A DNA stretch of 64,000 nt, from contig NZ_MNLH01000001.1 of assembly GCF_002896555.1 (NCBI RefSeq), positions 62,001 to 126,000 of the forward strand, written 5' to 3'. The DNA is from Gardnerella coleohominis (GTDB lineage: Bacteria > Actinomycetota > Actinomycetes > Actinomycetales > Bifidobacteriaceae). The number at the start of each line of letters is the position of its first letter. Within the stretch, counting starts at the first letter, position 1. The translations under genes were made by a program, and so were the position numbers. Below are positions 1-9,473 of this stretch, one piece after another. A model generated the notes under the pieces. That model did no database searches, had not been told where the DNA came from, and saw nothing but the letters and a program-made list of their open reading frames with translations.

Positions 1-1336
1 GTCCGGTACGTCCGCCAAGAAGAATAATTACATCTCCTTCGCTAGGCGTTTCTCTGCGCACGTGATCCGCTGGGGTAGCAGCTACAACTGCTCCAACTTC
101 CATGCGCTTAGCAACGTATCCAGGGTGATAAAGTTCATGAACTTCGCCAGTTGCCAAACCAATTTGGTTTCCGTATGAAGAATAACCTGCAGCAGCGGAA
201 GTTACGATTTTGCGTTGTGGAAGCTTACCGTTTAAGGTTTCGCTAATAGGAGTGCGCGGATCTGCAGCGCCCGTGACTCGCATTGCTTGATAAACGTAAG
301 ATCTACCGGAAAGAGGATCTCGAATGCAGCCGCCAATGCAAGTTGCAGCTCCACCGAAAGGCTCAATTTCTGTAGGATGATTATGTGTTTCGTTTTTAAA
401 TAGGAACAGCCAATCCTCGTCGTGACCATTTACGTCTACTTTGACTTTTACTGTGCAAGCGTTAATTTCTTCAGATTCATCCAAATTTTTCAACTCGCCA
501 GTATGCTTCAAGTATTTTGCGCCAATAGTTGCCATGTCCATAAGGCAAATAGGCTTATTTTCGCGATTTAATTCTTTTCGCAAATCAAGATAACGGTTAA
601 ATGCTTCTTGAACAGTGCTATCGTCAATAGAAATATCGGTAAGCTCAGTGCCAAAAGTCGTGTGACGGCAATGATCAGACCAATACGTGTCAATAACTCG
701 AATCTCAGTAATAGTAGGATTTCGCTGTTCTTCTTGGAAATACTGCTGGCAGAATTTTGCATCTGCTAAATCCATTGCTAAACCGCGAGAATTAATGAAT
801 TCTTCTAAGCCTGAATCATCTAAATTGTTAAAGCCATTAAGCACTTCAACATCTGAAGGAATTATGCTTTCAGTTTTAAGAGTAGTAAGCGTATCAAGAG
901 ACGCTTCTCGTGCTTCTACAGGATTAATTACATAGTGTTTGATTGTTTCAATATCTTTTTCACTAAGATTTCCAGAAAGAGCGATTACTTTTGCGCTGCG
1001 AACTTGAGGGCGTTCGCCTTGACTAATAAGCTGAATGCATTCGCTAGCAGATTGTGCGCGTTGGTCAAATTGGCCAGGCAAAAATTCTATTGCAAATACG
1101 TGTTCAGACGTATTAATAGGAAGATAGTCATAAGTATTGTCAACAGGAGGTTCGCTTAATACTGTTTGAACTGCTGTTTGGAATAATTCTTGCGAAATAC
1201 CTTCAACGTCATACCTGTTAATTACGCGCACTGAAGTTAACGCGCTCATACCAAGAATTTCTTTAAGCTCGTGGAGAAGTTGTTGCGCTTCTACTGCAAA
1301 ACCGGATCGCTTTTCTACATACACGCGAAATACCAC
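1..1336 (-). CDS. purL: Phosphoribosylformylglycinamidine synthase PurL, N-terminal part (cut by window edge)
   Basis: PurL converts FGAR, ATP and glutamine to FGAM, step four of purine synthesis, in the cytosol. I translated the minus strand from a GTG at 1336, which has an AAGGCAGG ribosome site a few bases upstream. The product starts VVFRVYVEK and continues without a stop to the window edge. The family segments DTYWSDHCRH, NETHNHPTEIEPFGGA and GGCIRDPLSG are readable; these belong to the ATP/FGAR-binding half of large single-chain PurL. The C-terminal half, with the glutaminase if present, lies outside the window. The gene follows purC in the same direction, about 190 bases downstream, so the two are probably one purine unit. 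Identity is firm; the GTG start is likely. Confidence 0.93.
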   Translation of the reverse strand, partial: MVFRVYVEKRSGFAVEAQQLLHELKEILGMSALTSVRVINRYDVEGISQELFQTAVQTVLSEPPVDNTYDYLPINTSEHVFAIEFLPGQFDQRAQSASECIQLISQGERPQVRSAKVIALSGNLSEKDIETIKHYVINPVEAREASLDTLTTLKTESIIPSDVEVLNGFNNLDDSGLEEFINSRGLAMDLADAKFCQQYFQEEQRNPTITEIRVIDTYWSDHCRHTTFGTELTDISIDDSTVQEAFNRYLDLRKELNRENKPICLMDMATIGAKYLKHTGELKNLDESEEINACTVKVKVDVNGHDEDWLFLFKNETHNHPTEIEPFGGAATCIGGCIRDPLSGRSYVYQAMRVTGAADPRTPISETLNGKLPQRKIVTSAAAGYSSYGNQIGLATGEVHELYHPGYVAKRMEVGAVVAATPADHVRRETPSEGDVIILLGGRTG

Positions 1337-1522
1337 GGTGAACCTGCCTTGTATTTGTTTGCTGTATTCCTGTTGCTTCTATTTATATTTTAAGTTTTAT
1401 TGTTTTGTTGTTTTGTTGTTTTAAGTTTTTATTTTTAAGTTTTTTGTTTGTTTTTTAGTTTTTGTTCTTCTTAAGAACGCACATGGCTCGCACCCAGTTG
1501 AGGATGCGAGCCACAAAATTAT
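1337..1522. other. purC–purL spacer with T-rich tract
   Basis: This gap of about 190 bases has no gene. The plus strand from about 1370 to 1470 is strongly T-rich, made of TTTTGTTG- and TTTTTAAG-like runs (A-rich on the transcribed minus strand). Next to purC there is a hairpin, listed separately. Confidence 0.6.
1485..1512 (-). terminator. Stem-loop behind purC
   Basis: Arms GGCTCGCA (1485–1492) and TGCGAGCC (1505–1512) form a perfect 8-bp stem with a 12-base loop, ten bases past the purC stop. A second short palindrome, GTTCTT/AAGAAC, follows. No U-run follows on the minus strand, so this may be a processing or attenuating hairpin rather than a full terminator. Confidence 0.45.
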
Positions 1523-2311
1523 CTAGTGTTTTTCATACTCGTTTGGATTGATTTCAGAACAATCCAAACCTTCGCTTTGAGCAAGAGATTTCAGTCTGCT
1601 ATAGATTTCTTCGTAGGCTGGGATTATATCGCCTAAATCTCGTCTGAATAAGTCTTTATCTAAGTGGCTTACATGAGAAGAATCTGAGTCAGAGTTGCGC
1701 TTATCCCAAAGTCTGCAAGTATCTGGAGTAATTTCATCGGCAAGAAGAATATTTCCTTGCGCGTCTACGCCCTCTTCAATCTTGAAGTCAACAAGTTGAA
1801 CGTCAATCTTAGAGAAAACATCAAGCAATGCATCATTAACAGCATGAGCCTGGCGAGTAATTTCTGCCATCTCTTCATCTGTTGCTAATCCAAGAGCTAC
1901 AACGCCTTCAGGATTAATAAATGGATCGCCAAGTTCGTCGGATTTCACGCAGAATTCCAATAATGGCTTCTTCAAAGGAGTTCCTTCTTTAACGTTATAA
2001 CGCTTTGCGAAGGATCCAGCTGCAGTATTGCGCATTATGATTTCTAGTGGGAACATGCGCATACGCTTCACGAGTTGTTCTGTATCTGAAATACGTCCGA
2101 GGAAGTGACTTTTTACTCCACGAGCCTCGAGCAGATGGAATAGTAGGGAAGTAATCCTGTTATTCAAACTGCCTTTACCGGCGATTTGAGCCTTTTTCAG
2201 ACCGTTACCAGCAGTAGCCTGGTTCATATATTCAACCCAGAGCACATTGGTGTCATCGGTAGCATACAGTTTTTTGGCTTTGCCTTCATACAACTTGTCA
2301 AGTTTTTCCAT
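1523..2311 (-). CDS. purC: Phosphoribosylaminoimidazole-succinocarboxamide (SAICAR) synthase
   Basis: PurC joins CAIR and aspartate using ATP to make SAICAR, step seven of purine synthesis. The protein is 262 residues and opens [16 protein letters not shown], the family's first strand and nucleotide loop. Further on are [21 protein letters not shown] and LVDFKIEEG, the SAICAR synthetase signature region, then [13 protein letters not shown]. The frame is open 16 codons further up, but I chose the ATG at 2311 because it matches the family start and has AGAGAGGCGAG just upstream. The leader on the minus strand holds an inverted repeat, TGTAGGT (2364–2370) and ACCTACA (2411–2417). It lies between purT and purL, all in the same direction. 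Confidence 0.95.
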   Translation of the reverse strand: MEKLDKLYEGKAKKLYATDDTNVLWVEYMNQATAGNGLKKAQIAGKGSLNNRITSLLFHLLEARGVKSHFLGRISDTEQLVKRMRMFPLEIIMRNTAAGSFAKRYNVKEGTPLKKPLLEFCVKSDELGDPFINPEGVVALGLATDEEMAEITRQAHAVNDALLDVFSKIDVQLVDFKIEEGVDAQGNILLADEITPDTCRLWDKRNSDSDSSHVSHLDKDLFRRDLGDIIPAYEEIYSRLKSLAQSEGLDCSEINPNEYEKH

Positions 2312-2505
2312 TGACTCGCCTCTCTTTGTGCATACATAGTTGTAGGCGCAAACCAACAATATTTGTAGGTTTACCTGACCGTAGCCAGCACGTTTAGACT
2401 AACAATTGTTACCTACATTTTTATTACGTAAACATTGAAAATTATTGAAAATCAGCGATTTGCAAATTTAAATATTCCTTTATTTCCAACGTCTTTAACA
2501 TATGT

Positions 2506-3864
2506 TTATTTTGTCTGTAGCAAAGATGCGATGCGTGTCGCATTTAAGCGTGCGCTATTTTCGTTTTTTCCAGTAGCTAATGCTACAGCCATTCTTCTTC
2601 GACCATGAACTTCAGGCTTGGCAAAGATTCGCAAACCTAAACGCATGTTTTCACTATTTTTTTCTTCGCCATCATGATTTTCTGAAGTCTTTTGATTTTC
2701 TGCGCTATCTTGATCCACTTGTGTTGTATCAAGAGCTTTAGGGATATTAGTAAATCCGATTGGCCCATTCCCATTTATAACAATTGCATGGCTGGCCGCA
2801 ACTTCATTATTTTTCAAAGAAAGCTCAGTATAGTTAGATGTAATTGGGACTCCCAAAATAGCCAATGCGTGCAATGCAAACTCGCTGTAATATTGCGAAA
2901 TCATAGTTACCATGCCGGTATCGTGTGGTCTAGGTGAAAGTTCGTTAAATAATAGTGAGCCATCTTTTAATACGAATAGCTCAACTCCATAAATGCCAAA
3001 ACCTGTTTCGCTAGCTTTTTGCGCAATATCAGTTAAACCTTCTACAGCGCGCTTTGCAATATCTTTCGCATTAGTGCGAATTGATTCAGTAATATTCGCA
3101 GGTTGCCAAGATTCTCTATAATCCCCGTCTTGCTGACGCTGAGCAATCGGCTCGCAAGTAGTAATTCCTGCGCAAGAGCTTATTGTGAGTACTGTAAGCT
3201 CATAATCAAGCGGAGCTAAAGCTTCAACAATAACGCGTGAACACTCATTTTCATGACCAGCTGCAGCACGCCTGCCATGCTGAGCTTCATTCCAAGCTGC
3301 AAGCAAATTTTCAGAACTGCGAACTATTGACTGACCGTGCCCAGAAGAGCTCATAATAGGCTTAACTACACAAGGATATCCAACTTTTTTAGCTCCATCC
3401 TCTAATTCTTCATATGATGAAGCAAAACGATACGGTGTAGTAGGTAGTCCTAAATCTTCGTGCGCAATCCTACGCAAGCGCTCGCGATCCATTGCAATCG
3501 CGGCAATATCTGAGCTAGGAACGACTTGAATATTCTTTTTAGCAGCATCTTTCAAAACTTTAGTAGCAATAGCTTCAACTTCTGGAATGATAATGTCAGG
3601 CTTTACATTTGAAATAAGTTCTTGCAATTCTTGCGGGTTCGACATATCTAGCACGTAATATTCGTGAGCTATTTGCATTGCTGGAGCGTTTTCGTAGCTA
3701 TCTGCAGCGCACACGCGTACGCCTAATCGCATAAGTTCAATCGCAATTTCCTTACCTAGTTCACCGGAGCCAAGAAGTAAGGCAGTAGTGTTGTTTTTTT
3801 GCGTGATTGAGCCAAAAATGCGGGTGTTTGAATTGCTTTGTTGCGCGTAATCGTAAGAACTCAT
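2506..3864 (-). CDS. purT: Formate-dependent phosphoribosylglycinamide formyltransferase PurT
   Basis: PurT makes FGAR from GAR, formate and ATP, replacing the folate-dependent PurN step. It is an ATP-grasp protein of 452 residues. The N-terminal fold has LLLGSGELGKE (about 29–39) and PEVEAIAT, followed by the ATP-grasp part with YPCVVKPIMSSSGHGQS, and metal ligands in YGVELFVLKDG and FNELSPRPHDTG. Families usually run near 390–400 residues. The excess is an acidic, Asn/Ser/Glu-rich insert at about 380–406 just before the conserved end RLGLRIFAKPEVHGRRRMAVALA. It heads the purT–purC–purL run. Formate is a normal product of bifidobacterial fermentation, so this route fits the metabolism (inference). 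Confidence 0.93.
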   Translation of the reverse strand: MSSYDYAQQSNSNTRIFGSITQKNNTTALLLGSGELGKEIAIELMRLGVRVCAADSYENAPAMQIAHEYYVLDMSNPQELQELISNVKPDIIIPEVEAIATKVLKDAAKKNIQVVPSSDIAAIAMDRERLRRIAHEDLGLPTTPYRFASSYEELEDGAKKVGYPCVVKPIMSSSGHGQSIVRSSENLLAAWNEAQHGRRAAAGHENECSRVIVEALAPLDYELTVLTISSCAGITTCEPIAQRQQDGDYRESWQPANITESIRTNAKDIAKRAVEGLTDIAQKASETGFGIYGVELFVLKDGSLLFNELSPRPHDTGMVTMISQYYSEFALHALAILGVPITSNYTELSLKNNEVAASHAIVINGNGPIGFTNIPKALDTTQVDQDSAENQKTSENHDGEEKNSENMRLGLRIFAKPEVHGRRRMAVALATGKNENSARLNATRIASLLQTK

Positions 3865-4008
3865 AAGCCTATTGTGTCATTGAGTATTGAATTTATGTGT
3901 TCTAATAGCGACGCGCCGAAAAGTAGTGGACTAGCGTGGAAATAAAAAATAGTGTATAGTATCCCTTTGTTGTGTGATTCGTTGTGTTTCATTATGTTTC
4001 ATGCACAT

Positions 4009-4085
4009 GGTGGCTATAGCTCAGTCGGTAGAGCATCTGATTGTGGTTCAGAAGGTCGCGCGTTCAAGCCGCGTTAGCCACCCCA
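4009..4085 (+). tRNA. tRNA-His (GTG anticodon)
   Basis: A cloverleaf with acceptor GTGGCTA (4010–4016) and TAGCCAC (4075–4081). The anticodon loop TTGTGGT sits in the stem CTGAT/ATCAG-like and gives anticodon GTG. G at 4009 faces discriminator C4082, the extra G-1 pair typical of tRNA-His. The 3' CCA is encoded (4083–4085). Confidence 0.96.
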
Positions 4086-4088
4086 CTT

Positions 4089-4117
4089 AAACGGCTGATA
4101 AATATCGGCCGTTTTTT
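4089..4117 (+). terminator. Terminator after tRNA-His
   Basis: Arms AAACGGC (4089–4095) and GCCGTTT (4108–4114) form a stem that runs into a T-rich tract. It starts three bases past the tRNA CCA end. Confidence 0.85.
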
Positions 4118-4229
4118 GTTTTTAGTTTTGTTTTTAGTTTTGTTTTATTTGTTTTTGGGAATTAACACTTATCTGAGTAAAATATAAAAGGTTGGTAATT
4201 TTCTAATTATCTGTTTTAAGGAGCAGCAT

Positions 4230-7091
4230 ATGGCGGGTAAAGAGTCATCAAATGAAATATGGTGGAAGAAAATGCTGCTTTTTATACCGCGATTTATCGG
4301 TAAAGTTGTGCGCTCTATTTTTGGTGTAGGTGAGTACGATGAAGCATATAGAAGAGATGGTTTGTGCTTCATAATGCTTGTATTCTCAGTGCTATTTTGT
4401 GCTTCTGAATGGTTTAGAGTAAAAGGCTGTATTGGAGTTTGGCTGCATATTATAGCCTCAAGCGTTTTAGGTATGATGAGCATCGTATTGCCTGTTTGGT
4501 TAGCTGTAATAGCTGTTAGGTTAATGAGAAACAGTGGTTCTGGATCTGGTAATCCGAGAGTTATAGGCGGATTCTTACTTGTGCTGTTATCCATTTGCTC
4601 TATTATCGATATTCTTTTAGTTCCAAATAAAGATGCTTTTAACATAGTTGATTTGCAAAAAGCTGGCGGATTAGTTGGATTTGCATTAGGTTCGCCTCTT
4701 TCGTTGGGATTATCTAAAACATTCGCATTAGTGATTTTTATACTTATATTTGTTTTCTCGTTATTGCTAATTTCAAGATTGCATGTAACGGATGTTTTTG
4801 GATTCTTTGCCTCTATCGTCAAGAATCATTCATTTAAGCTTGCAAAAAATTCTGAAAATAAATCTGAGAATAAATCTGAAAAAAGCTCTGAAAATAAGTT
4901 ATCGAATAAGTCTAATAAGTCTAATAATTCCAATACTTCCAGAGTGATTTCTAGTTCGTCTAATAGTGAACTTGATGAAGATTCAAATGAGCTGAATTCT
5001 GAAGAAAACGATGATTCTTTGGAATTTGCTGAAGGCGTGCCAAAGCATGATGGAAATGATGAGAAAAATGTTGAAAATCAATCTCCATTATTGAAGTGGA
5101 TTAATTCACTGTTTAAAAATAAGCGCAAAGATAATGGTAAAGAGCTGTTAGATAAATATGCTGGAGACGATGCTTTTGATTCTGCGTCTTCTGTTCATGG
5201 AAACGTTAATGAAGAATCTGCTGCTCCGATTAGAAGAGTAGCAAGTAGTAATTCTTCAGGTCGCTCTGTTTCTTCAGGGCATTCCGATTCTCATGATTCT
5301 ACTGATTCATCTGACTTATCTAGTCCTTCTAGCGCAAATCATTTCAATACAATGAGTATTGATGAGTTTCCTAAAGCTCCTATGAGTTCTATGGGAAATG
5401 CTGGAAATATGGGAAATATTGGCGGAACAACTTCTATGCCGCTTTCAGCATCAGAAGATCCTTGGGGTGCTATTCCAGAAGAAAAAATGGAAGGTTATAG
5501 AAAATCTCAAGAAGGCGATTTAGAAAATAGCGATTCGAAAATCTTAAAAGATTCAAGCGTTGGTGATTCTGCCTCTTCAACAGATCCTGAAAATAAGCCT
5601 TATCGTCTTCCGGATATGAATTTGCTAGCTCACGGTAAGCCTCATGTTGCAAGAACTCAAGCTAATGACAATGTTATTCGCGCGCTAACTTCCACTTTTG
5701 AGCAATTTGACGTAGATGCTCACGTTATTGGATTCCTTAGAGGCCCATCTGTTACACAGTACGAGGTTGAGCTTGGTCCTGGAGTTAAGGTTGAAAAAGT
5801 CACGAATTTGCAAAAAAATATTGCATACGCTGTAGCTAGTACGGATGTGCGTATTTTGTCTCCAATTCCAGGAAAGTCTGCTATTGGTATTGAAATTCCA
5901 AACGTCGACCGCGAAATTGTGCATTTGGGAGATGTTCTGCGCTCGCAAAAAGCTATGAATGATCCTAATCCTATGCTTACAGGCGTTGGAAAAGATGTTG
6001 AGGGTCATTTCGTAACGGCAGCTCTCGATAAAATGCCGCATTTGCTTGTTGCTGGTGCTACTGGATCTGGTAAGTCGAGTTTTATTAACTCAATGCTTAC
6101 TTCGATTATTATGAGGGCAACTCCTGAGCAAGTTCGCATGATTATGGTCGATCCTAAGCGCGTTGAGCTTTCTGCCTACGCTGGCATTCCGCATCTGCTT
6201 ACGCCGATTATTACGGATCCTAAGAAGGCTGCTCAGGCTCTTGAGTGGGTTGTTAAAGAAATGGACGCTCGTTACGACGACTTGCAATTCTTCGGTTTCC
6301 GCCATGTTAAAGATTTCAATAAGGCTGTTCGTGAAGGAAAAGTTCATGCTCCGGCTGGTTCTAATCGAAAAGTTGCTCCATATCCGTATTTGCTTGTGGT
6401 TGTAGACGAGATGGCTGATTTGATGATGGTTGCTAAGAACGATGTTGAAAGTTCTATTCAGCGTATTACTCAGCTTGCTCGAGCTGCAGGCGTGCATTTG
6501 GTTCTTGCTACTCAGCGTCCGTCTGTTGACGTTGTAACAGGCTTAATTAAGGCAAATATTCCTTCTCGTTTGGCTTTTGCTACTTCATCTGCTACTGATT
6601 CAAGGGTTATTCTCGATACTGTTGGCGCAGAAACCTTGATTGGTCAAGGAGACGCTTTGTTCCTTCCAATGGGTGCTGCTAAGCCTCAGCGTGTGCAAGG
6701 TTCGTGGGTGAGTGAATCTGAAATTCGTAAAGCTGTGGAATATGTTCGCACGCAGCGCAAGCCAAAGTATCGTGAAGATATTGAGCAAATGGCTCAAAAA
6801 GCGGATGCTCAAGCTCAAAACAAGCTTAAAACTAGCGATATTGGCGACGATATGGACGAATTGCTCCAGGCTGCTGAGCTTGTTGTTGGTTCGCAGTTCG
6901 GTTCCACTTCAATGCTTCAGCGAAAGTTGCGTGTTGGATTCGCAAAAGCAGGTCGATTGATGGATTTGCTTGAATCTCGAGGCGTCGTTGGTCCTTCTGA
7001 AGGTTCTAAAGCTCGCGAAGTTTTGGTTCAGCCGGAAGATTTGCCAAAAGTTTTGGCATTTATACGCGGAGAATCTGAATCTATAAGTTAG
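4230..7091 (+). CDS. ftsK: DNA translocase FtsK
   Basis: FtsK is the septum-anchored, ATP-driven DNA pump that clears chromosome termini at division and directs XerCD dimer resolution. The protein is 953 residues. Four membrane segments lie in the first 190 residues, followed by a Ser/Asn/Glu-rich linker to about 460. The motor follows, with Walker A GATGSGKS at 609–616, VDPKRVEL and Walker [13 protein letters not shown]. The C-terminal gamma winged helix, which reads KOPS-like DNA, holds [22 protein letters not shown]. Start: ATG preceded by AAGGAGCAGCAT. The linker is full of short AATAAGTCT-like codon repeats and may vary in length. It stands alone, between tRNA-His and pgsA. Confidence 0.95.
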   Translation: MAGKESSNEIWWKKMLLFIPRFIGKVVRSIFGVGEYDEAYRRDGLCFIMLVFSVLFCASEWFRVKGCIGVWLHIIASSVLGMMSIVLPVWLAVIAVRLMRNSGSGSGNPRVIGGFLLVLLSICSIIDILLVPNKDAFNIVDLQKAGGLVGFALGSPLSLGLSKTFALVIFILIFVFSLLLISRLHVTDVFGFFASIVKNHSFKLAKNSENKSENKSEKSSENKLSNKSNKSNNSNTSRVISSSSNSELDEDSNELNSEENDDSLEFAEGVPKHDGNDEKNVENQSPLLKWINSLFKNKRKDNGKELLDKYAGDDAFDSASSVHGNVNEESAAPIRRVASSNSSGRSVSSGHSDSHDSTDSSDLSSPSSANHFNTMSIDEFPKAPMSSMGNAGNMGNIGGTTSMPLSASEDPWGAIPEEKMEGYRKSQEGDLENSDSKILKDSSVGDSASSTDPENKPYRLPDMNLLAHGKPHVARTQANDNVIRALTSTFEQFDVDAHVIGFLRGPSVTQYEVELGPGVKVEKVTNLQKNIAYAVASTDVRILSPIPGKSAIGIEIPNVDREIVHLGDVLRSQKAMNDPNPMLTGVGKDVEGHFVTAALDKMPHLLVAGATGSGKSSFINSMLTSIIMRATPEQVRMIMVDPKRVELSAYAGIPHLLTPIITDPKKAAQALEWVVKEMDARYDDLQFFGFRHVKDFNKAVREGKVHAPAGSNRKVAPYPYLLVVVDEMADLMMVAKNDVESSIQRITQLARAAGVHLVLATQRPSVDVVTGLIKANIPSRLAFATSSATDSRVILDTVGAETLIGQGDALFLPMGAAKPQRVQGSWVSESEIRKAVEYVRTQRKPKYREDIEQMAQKADAQAQNKLKTSDIGDDMDELLQAAELVVGSQFGSTSMLQRKLRVGFAKAGRLMDLLESRGVVGPSEGSKAREVLVQPEDLPKVLAFIRGESESIS

Positions 7092-7181
7092 CGCTATTTG
7101 CAGCTACCTGTAGCTACCTGTATCTATTTGTAGCGATTTAGTATCTGTAGTTATTTACTGTTTAAGTTTAGTTTAAGTTTA

Positions 7182-7233
7182 TTTGCTGCAGATATTTATT
7201 TGCTATAGATATTTATTTGCTATAGATATTTAT
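7182..7233. repeat. 17-bp tandem repeat, three copies, ftsK–pgsA gap
   Basis: The unit TTTGCTATAGATATTTA is repeated with 17-base spacing (TTTGC at 7182, 7199 and 7216); the first copy differs as GCTGCAG. It lies in the 240-base gap after ftsK, about 100 bases before the pgsA start. No terminator hairpin is evident in the gap. Confidence 0.75.
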
Positions 7234-7332
7234 GCGGTCATTGCTAGAATTAAGTTTTAGGTTCAATACAGAGTGTTAACAAGTTTTTGCTTTTGCTATG
7301 GCATATTCCGTAGCATTCATGGAGGTAGGTAA

Positions 7333-8112
7333 ATGAGAAAAAGCAATAAAATGTCTTTGCTGCATGGCTGGAATTATGCACCGAATATAGTTACGTATGC
7401 TCGTATTCTTCTTGCTATTGTTTTTATATTCTTATATGTGATATCTGGATCTTATGGTTTCAATTCTTTAGCTTCGCGTTGGGGTGCTTTTATTCTTTTC
7501 GTTGTTGCTGCTTCAAGTGATAAATTAGATGGTTGGATGGCTCGCAAATACAATCAGGTTACTGAATTAGGTAAGTTGCTTGATCCTATTGCTGATAAGC
7601 TTCTAATGCTTGGTGCGTTAATTATTGCTGCAATGTTTTCTGAAATTTTGTGGATTGTTACAGTCTTATTTGTAATACGAGAAATTGGAATAACTTTATT
7701 GCGCTTTATTGTTATCGCTAAAGGCGGTAAAGTTATTGCCGCTTCTTCTCTTGGCAAGTACAAAACTGTTGCGCAATCAATCGGAATTTCTATGGTTGTT
7801 TTCCCTGTTTCTCCTCTTGCTGTAACTACGGATTATACTTTACCGTCTTGGGTGCTAGTTTACTATTTCATTGCGTATAGCTTACTTTGGGCTGCCTTAG
7901 TTCTTGCTTTGTATTCTGGTTACGGATATTGCAAGGCAGCTTTCGCTACGTTGCGCACTATTAGAAAAGGTTATGGAACAGTAAGTAATTCCGAAGTTGC
8001 TGATACTCCAACTTCTGCTGGTGGTGTTCCTGATTCTGAGGGTTCTACTGATACGGTGAATAATGGTGCTGTTAATAATAATGCTTTTAATGAAGGTGTT
8101 AATAATCGTTAG
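7333..8112 (+). CDS. pgsA: CDP-diacylglycerol–glycerol-3-phosphate 3-phosphatidyltransferase
   Basis: PgsA makes phosphatidylglycerol phosphate from CDP-diacylglycerol in the membrane. The CDP-alcohol phosphotransferase motif D-x2-DG-x2-AR-x8-G-x3-D-x3-D is complete, with D63, D66, G67, A70, R71, G80, D84 and D88. Several hydrophobic segments surround it. The last 45 residues, rich in Ser/Thr/Asn/Gly, are an extra tail not needed by the family. Start ATG follows GGAGGTAGGTAA. Its place directly before cinA and recA is the common actinobacterial order. Confidence 0.92.
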   Translation: MRKSNKMSLLHGWNYAPNIVTYARILLAIVFIFLYVISGSYGFNSLASRWGAFILFVVAASSDKLDGWMARKYNQVTELGKLLDPIADKLLMLGALIIAAMFSEILWIVTVLFVIREIGITLLRFIVIAKGGKVIAASSLGKYKTVAQSIGISMVVFPVSPLAVTTDYTLPSWVLVYYFIAYSLLWAALVLALYSGYGYCKAAFATLRTIRKGYGTVSNSEVADTPTSAGGVPDSEGSTDTVNNGAVNNNAFNEGVNNR

Positions 8113-8175
8113 AAATTAGCGTTAGTGATAAGCAGTATAGCAGTATATTCTTTAGTTTTATGATTAAAGGCGAAT

Positions 8176-8928
8176 GTGAAAATGAAGACAATTTTAGATG
8201 ATGCTTCTAGTGTTCTTGATTGTTGTCTAGAAAATCATTGGCATATTGCTTCTGCTGAATCACTAACTGGCGGCTTGCTTGCAGATTCTTTTGTTAGCGT
8301 GCCTGGAGCTTCGCGAGTATTCCTTGGTTCTGCTGTGACATATGATATTCACGCTAAAGCTAAAGTTCTTGGTGTTGACGTTGAATTATTAAAGTCGCGT
8401 GGTGCTGTAGATGCTCGCGTTGCTCGTTTGATGGCTCTTGGTGCTGCGCGATTATATAGCGGCTCAGAGTGGGATTATGTTTATAAGGGATATGTTAAAG
8501 ATTTAAGAAATCCCGATTTTCCTGTAATTGGATTATCTACTACAGGAGTTGCTGGCCCTGGGCCTGATGGCGATAAGCCTGCAGGATTGGCGTATGTAGG
8601 TATTTTCTTGCCGCAAGTAGTAGAGGAATATATTGAAAGTTCGCTTAATTCTTCTATTTATGATTTGCTTTGTTTGAATGTTGACGAAAATATAAATTCA
8701 TGTGCTGATTCTGACTCTTGCTCTTCAGAAAAACCAATATTTAATCGAGATTGTTTAGAAGATTATTTTGATATAACTGTAGATAAATCAGTTTATGGAA
8801 CTCTTATATCAAGCGAATTGCATAATAGCGGAAATCGCGAAGAAGTTCGTAACAGTGTAGTTGCAAAGTTGCTGAAATTATTGCATTTATTGCTATGTGA
8901 AGGTTGTGGGAACATTGAAAGAGCGTGA
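8176..8928 (+). CDS. CinA C-terminal-type nicotinamide-nucleotide amidohydrolase (PncC-like)
   Basis: The family deamidates nicotinamide mononucleotide to nicotinate mononucleotide and is linked to recA in many bacteria. The 250-residue protein has SAESLTGG (26–33), GASRVFLGSAVTYD, GAVDARVARLMALGA and GVAGPGPDGDKPAG, which line the active site. Only the amidohydrolase domain is present, not the N-terminal molybdopterin-binding-like half of long CinA. Residues about 150–220 are a poorly conserved, Asp/Ser/Cys-rich insert. I chose GTG at 8176 because AAAGG is correctly spaced; the ATG two codons later is further away. Its end overlaps the next gene. Confidence 0.85.
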   Translation: MKMKTILDDASSVLDCCLENHWHIASAESLTGGLLADSFVSVPGASRVFLGSAVTYDIHAKAKVLGVDVELLKSRGAVDARVARLMALGAARLYSGSEWDYVYKGYVKDLRNPDFPVIGLSTTGVAGPGPDGDKPAGLAYVGIFLPQVVEEYIESSLNSSIYDLLCLNVDENINSCADSDSCSSEKPIFNRDCLEDYFDITVDKSVYGTLISSELHNSGNREEVRNSVVAKLLKLLHLLLCEGCGNIERA

Positions 8929-9154
8929 ATTTTGGCAACTTCTCGAAGAGGTTTTTGGAAGAGAATTCGGACGAAGTATTGCTAGAGATCAAGGTTTGCA
9001 AAAGCTTGATGGCATGAATGTGATTCAGGCTTTGGATGCTGGTATTGAACCTAGAATTGTTTGGAATGTTTTATGTGATCATATGAGTATTCCGGATGAT
9101 AAAAGGTGGGGTAAGGATCATAATGCTCCGCCTATGCCGGCTAAACAATTTTGA
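8897..9154 (+). CDS. DUF3046 family protein
   Basis: A small protein of unknown function that regularly sits just before recA in actinobacteria. EREFWQLLEEVFGREFGRSI near the start, the central QALDAGIEPRIVWNVLCD and PDDKRWG are family features. It has no membrane segment or catalytic signature. The listed ATG overlaps the end of the cinA-like gene by 32 bases. The family usually begins directly with M-x-x-REFW, so the TTG at 8915 may be the true start. The pair is translationally overlapped and probably co-transcribed. Confidence 0.82.
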   Translation: MKVVGTLKEREFWQLLEEVFGREFGRSIARDQGLQKLDGMNVIQALDAGIEPRIVWNVLCDHMSIPDDKRWGKDHNAPPMPAKQF

Positions 9155-9242
9155 TTTATATGCTTGTATCTCTTGGTTTTGTAGTTCTTAGTCTTGTATC
9201 TATTGGTCTTGCATCTCTTAATTTTCAACACAACACGCTAAA

Positions 9243-9258
9243 TCGAACAAATGTTCGT
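9243..9258 (+). promoter_or_regulatory. LexA (SOS) box of recA
   Basis: TCGAACAAATGTTCGT matches the actinobacterial/Gram-positive SOS palindrome, TCGAAC-N4-GTTCGA, at all but the last base. It lies 216 bases before the recA start and overlaps the expected -35 region of the promoter at 9268. Confidence 0.88.
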
Positions 9259-9267
9259 AAAATGATA

Positions 9268-9273
9268 TATAAT
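9268..9273 (+). promoter_or_regulatory. Probable -10 of the recA promoter
   Basis: A perfect TATAAT lies ten bases after the LexA box. The -35 position would fall inside the box (CGAACA, 9245–9250, 17-base spacer), so LexA binding would block the promoter. Confidence 0.65.
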
Positions 9274-9473
9274 AATCTATGTCGGGCTGGTTGCAGCGTG
9301 GAAGGCTATGTAAATGTCGTACTACGTTAGCTTAGCGTTTATGTGAATTGCATTTCGCTATGCAAATGTAGTGTACTGAACTTCTGACCACATTGCTCTT
9401 AAACGCTTGCACAGACGCAATGTGCAGGTTAATCTCGTCGATACGGACTGCACGTGTGAAAGGAGTAGCAAAC

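Larger units (their letters stand above)
9155..9473 (+). other. DUF3046–recA gap with SOS promoter and long leader
   Basis: This stretch of about 320 bases has no gene. The first 80 bases hold imperfect CTTGTATCTCTTGG-like repeats. The LexA box and -10 element follow (listed separately). Transcription from there would leave a recA leader of roughly 190 bases. Confidence 0.6.

Noticed and set aside
4169-4822. 217-residue minus-strand ORF opposite the start of ftsK
   Set aside because: It lies antisense to the ftsK membrane region, has no family motif and no ribosome site. It is a shadow of the biased codons in ftsK.
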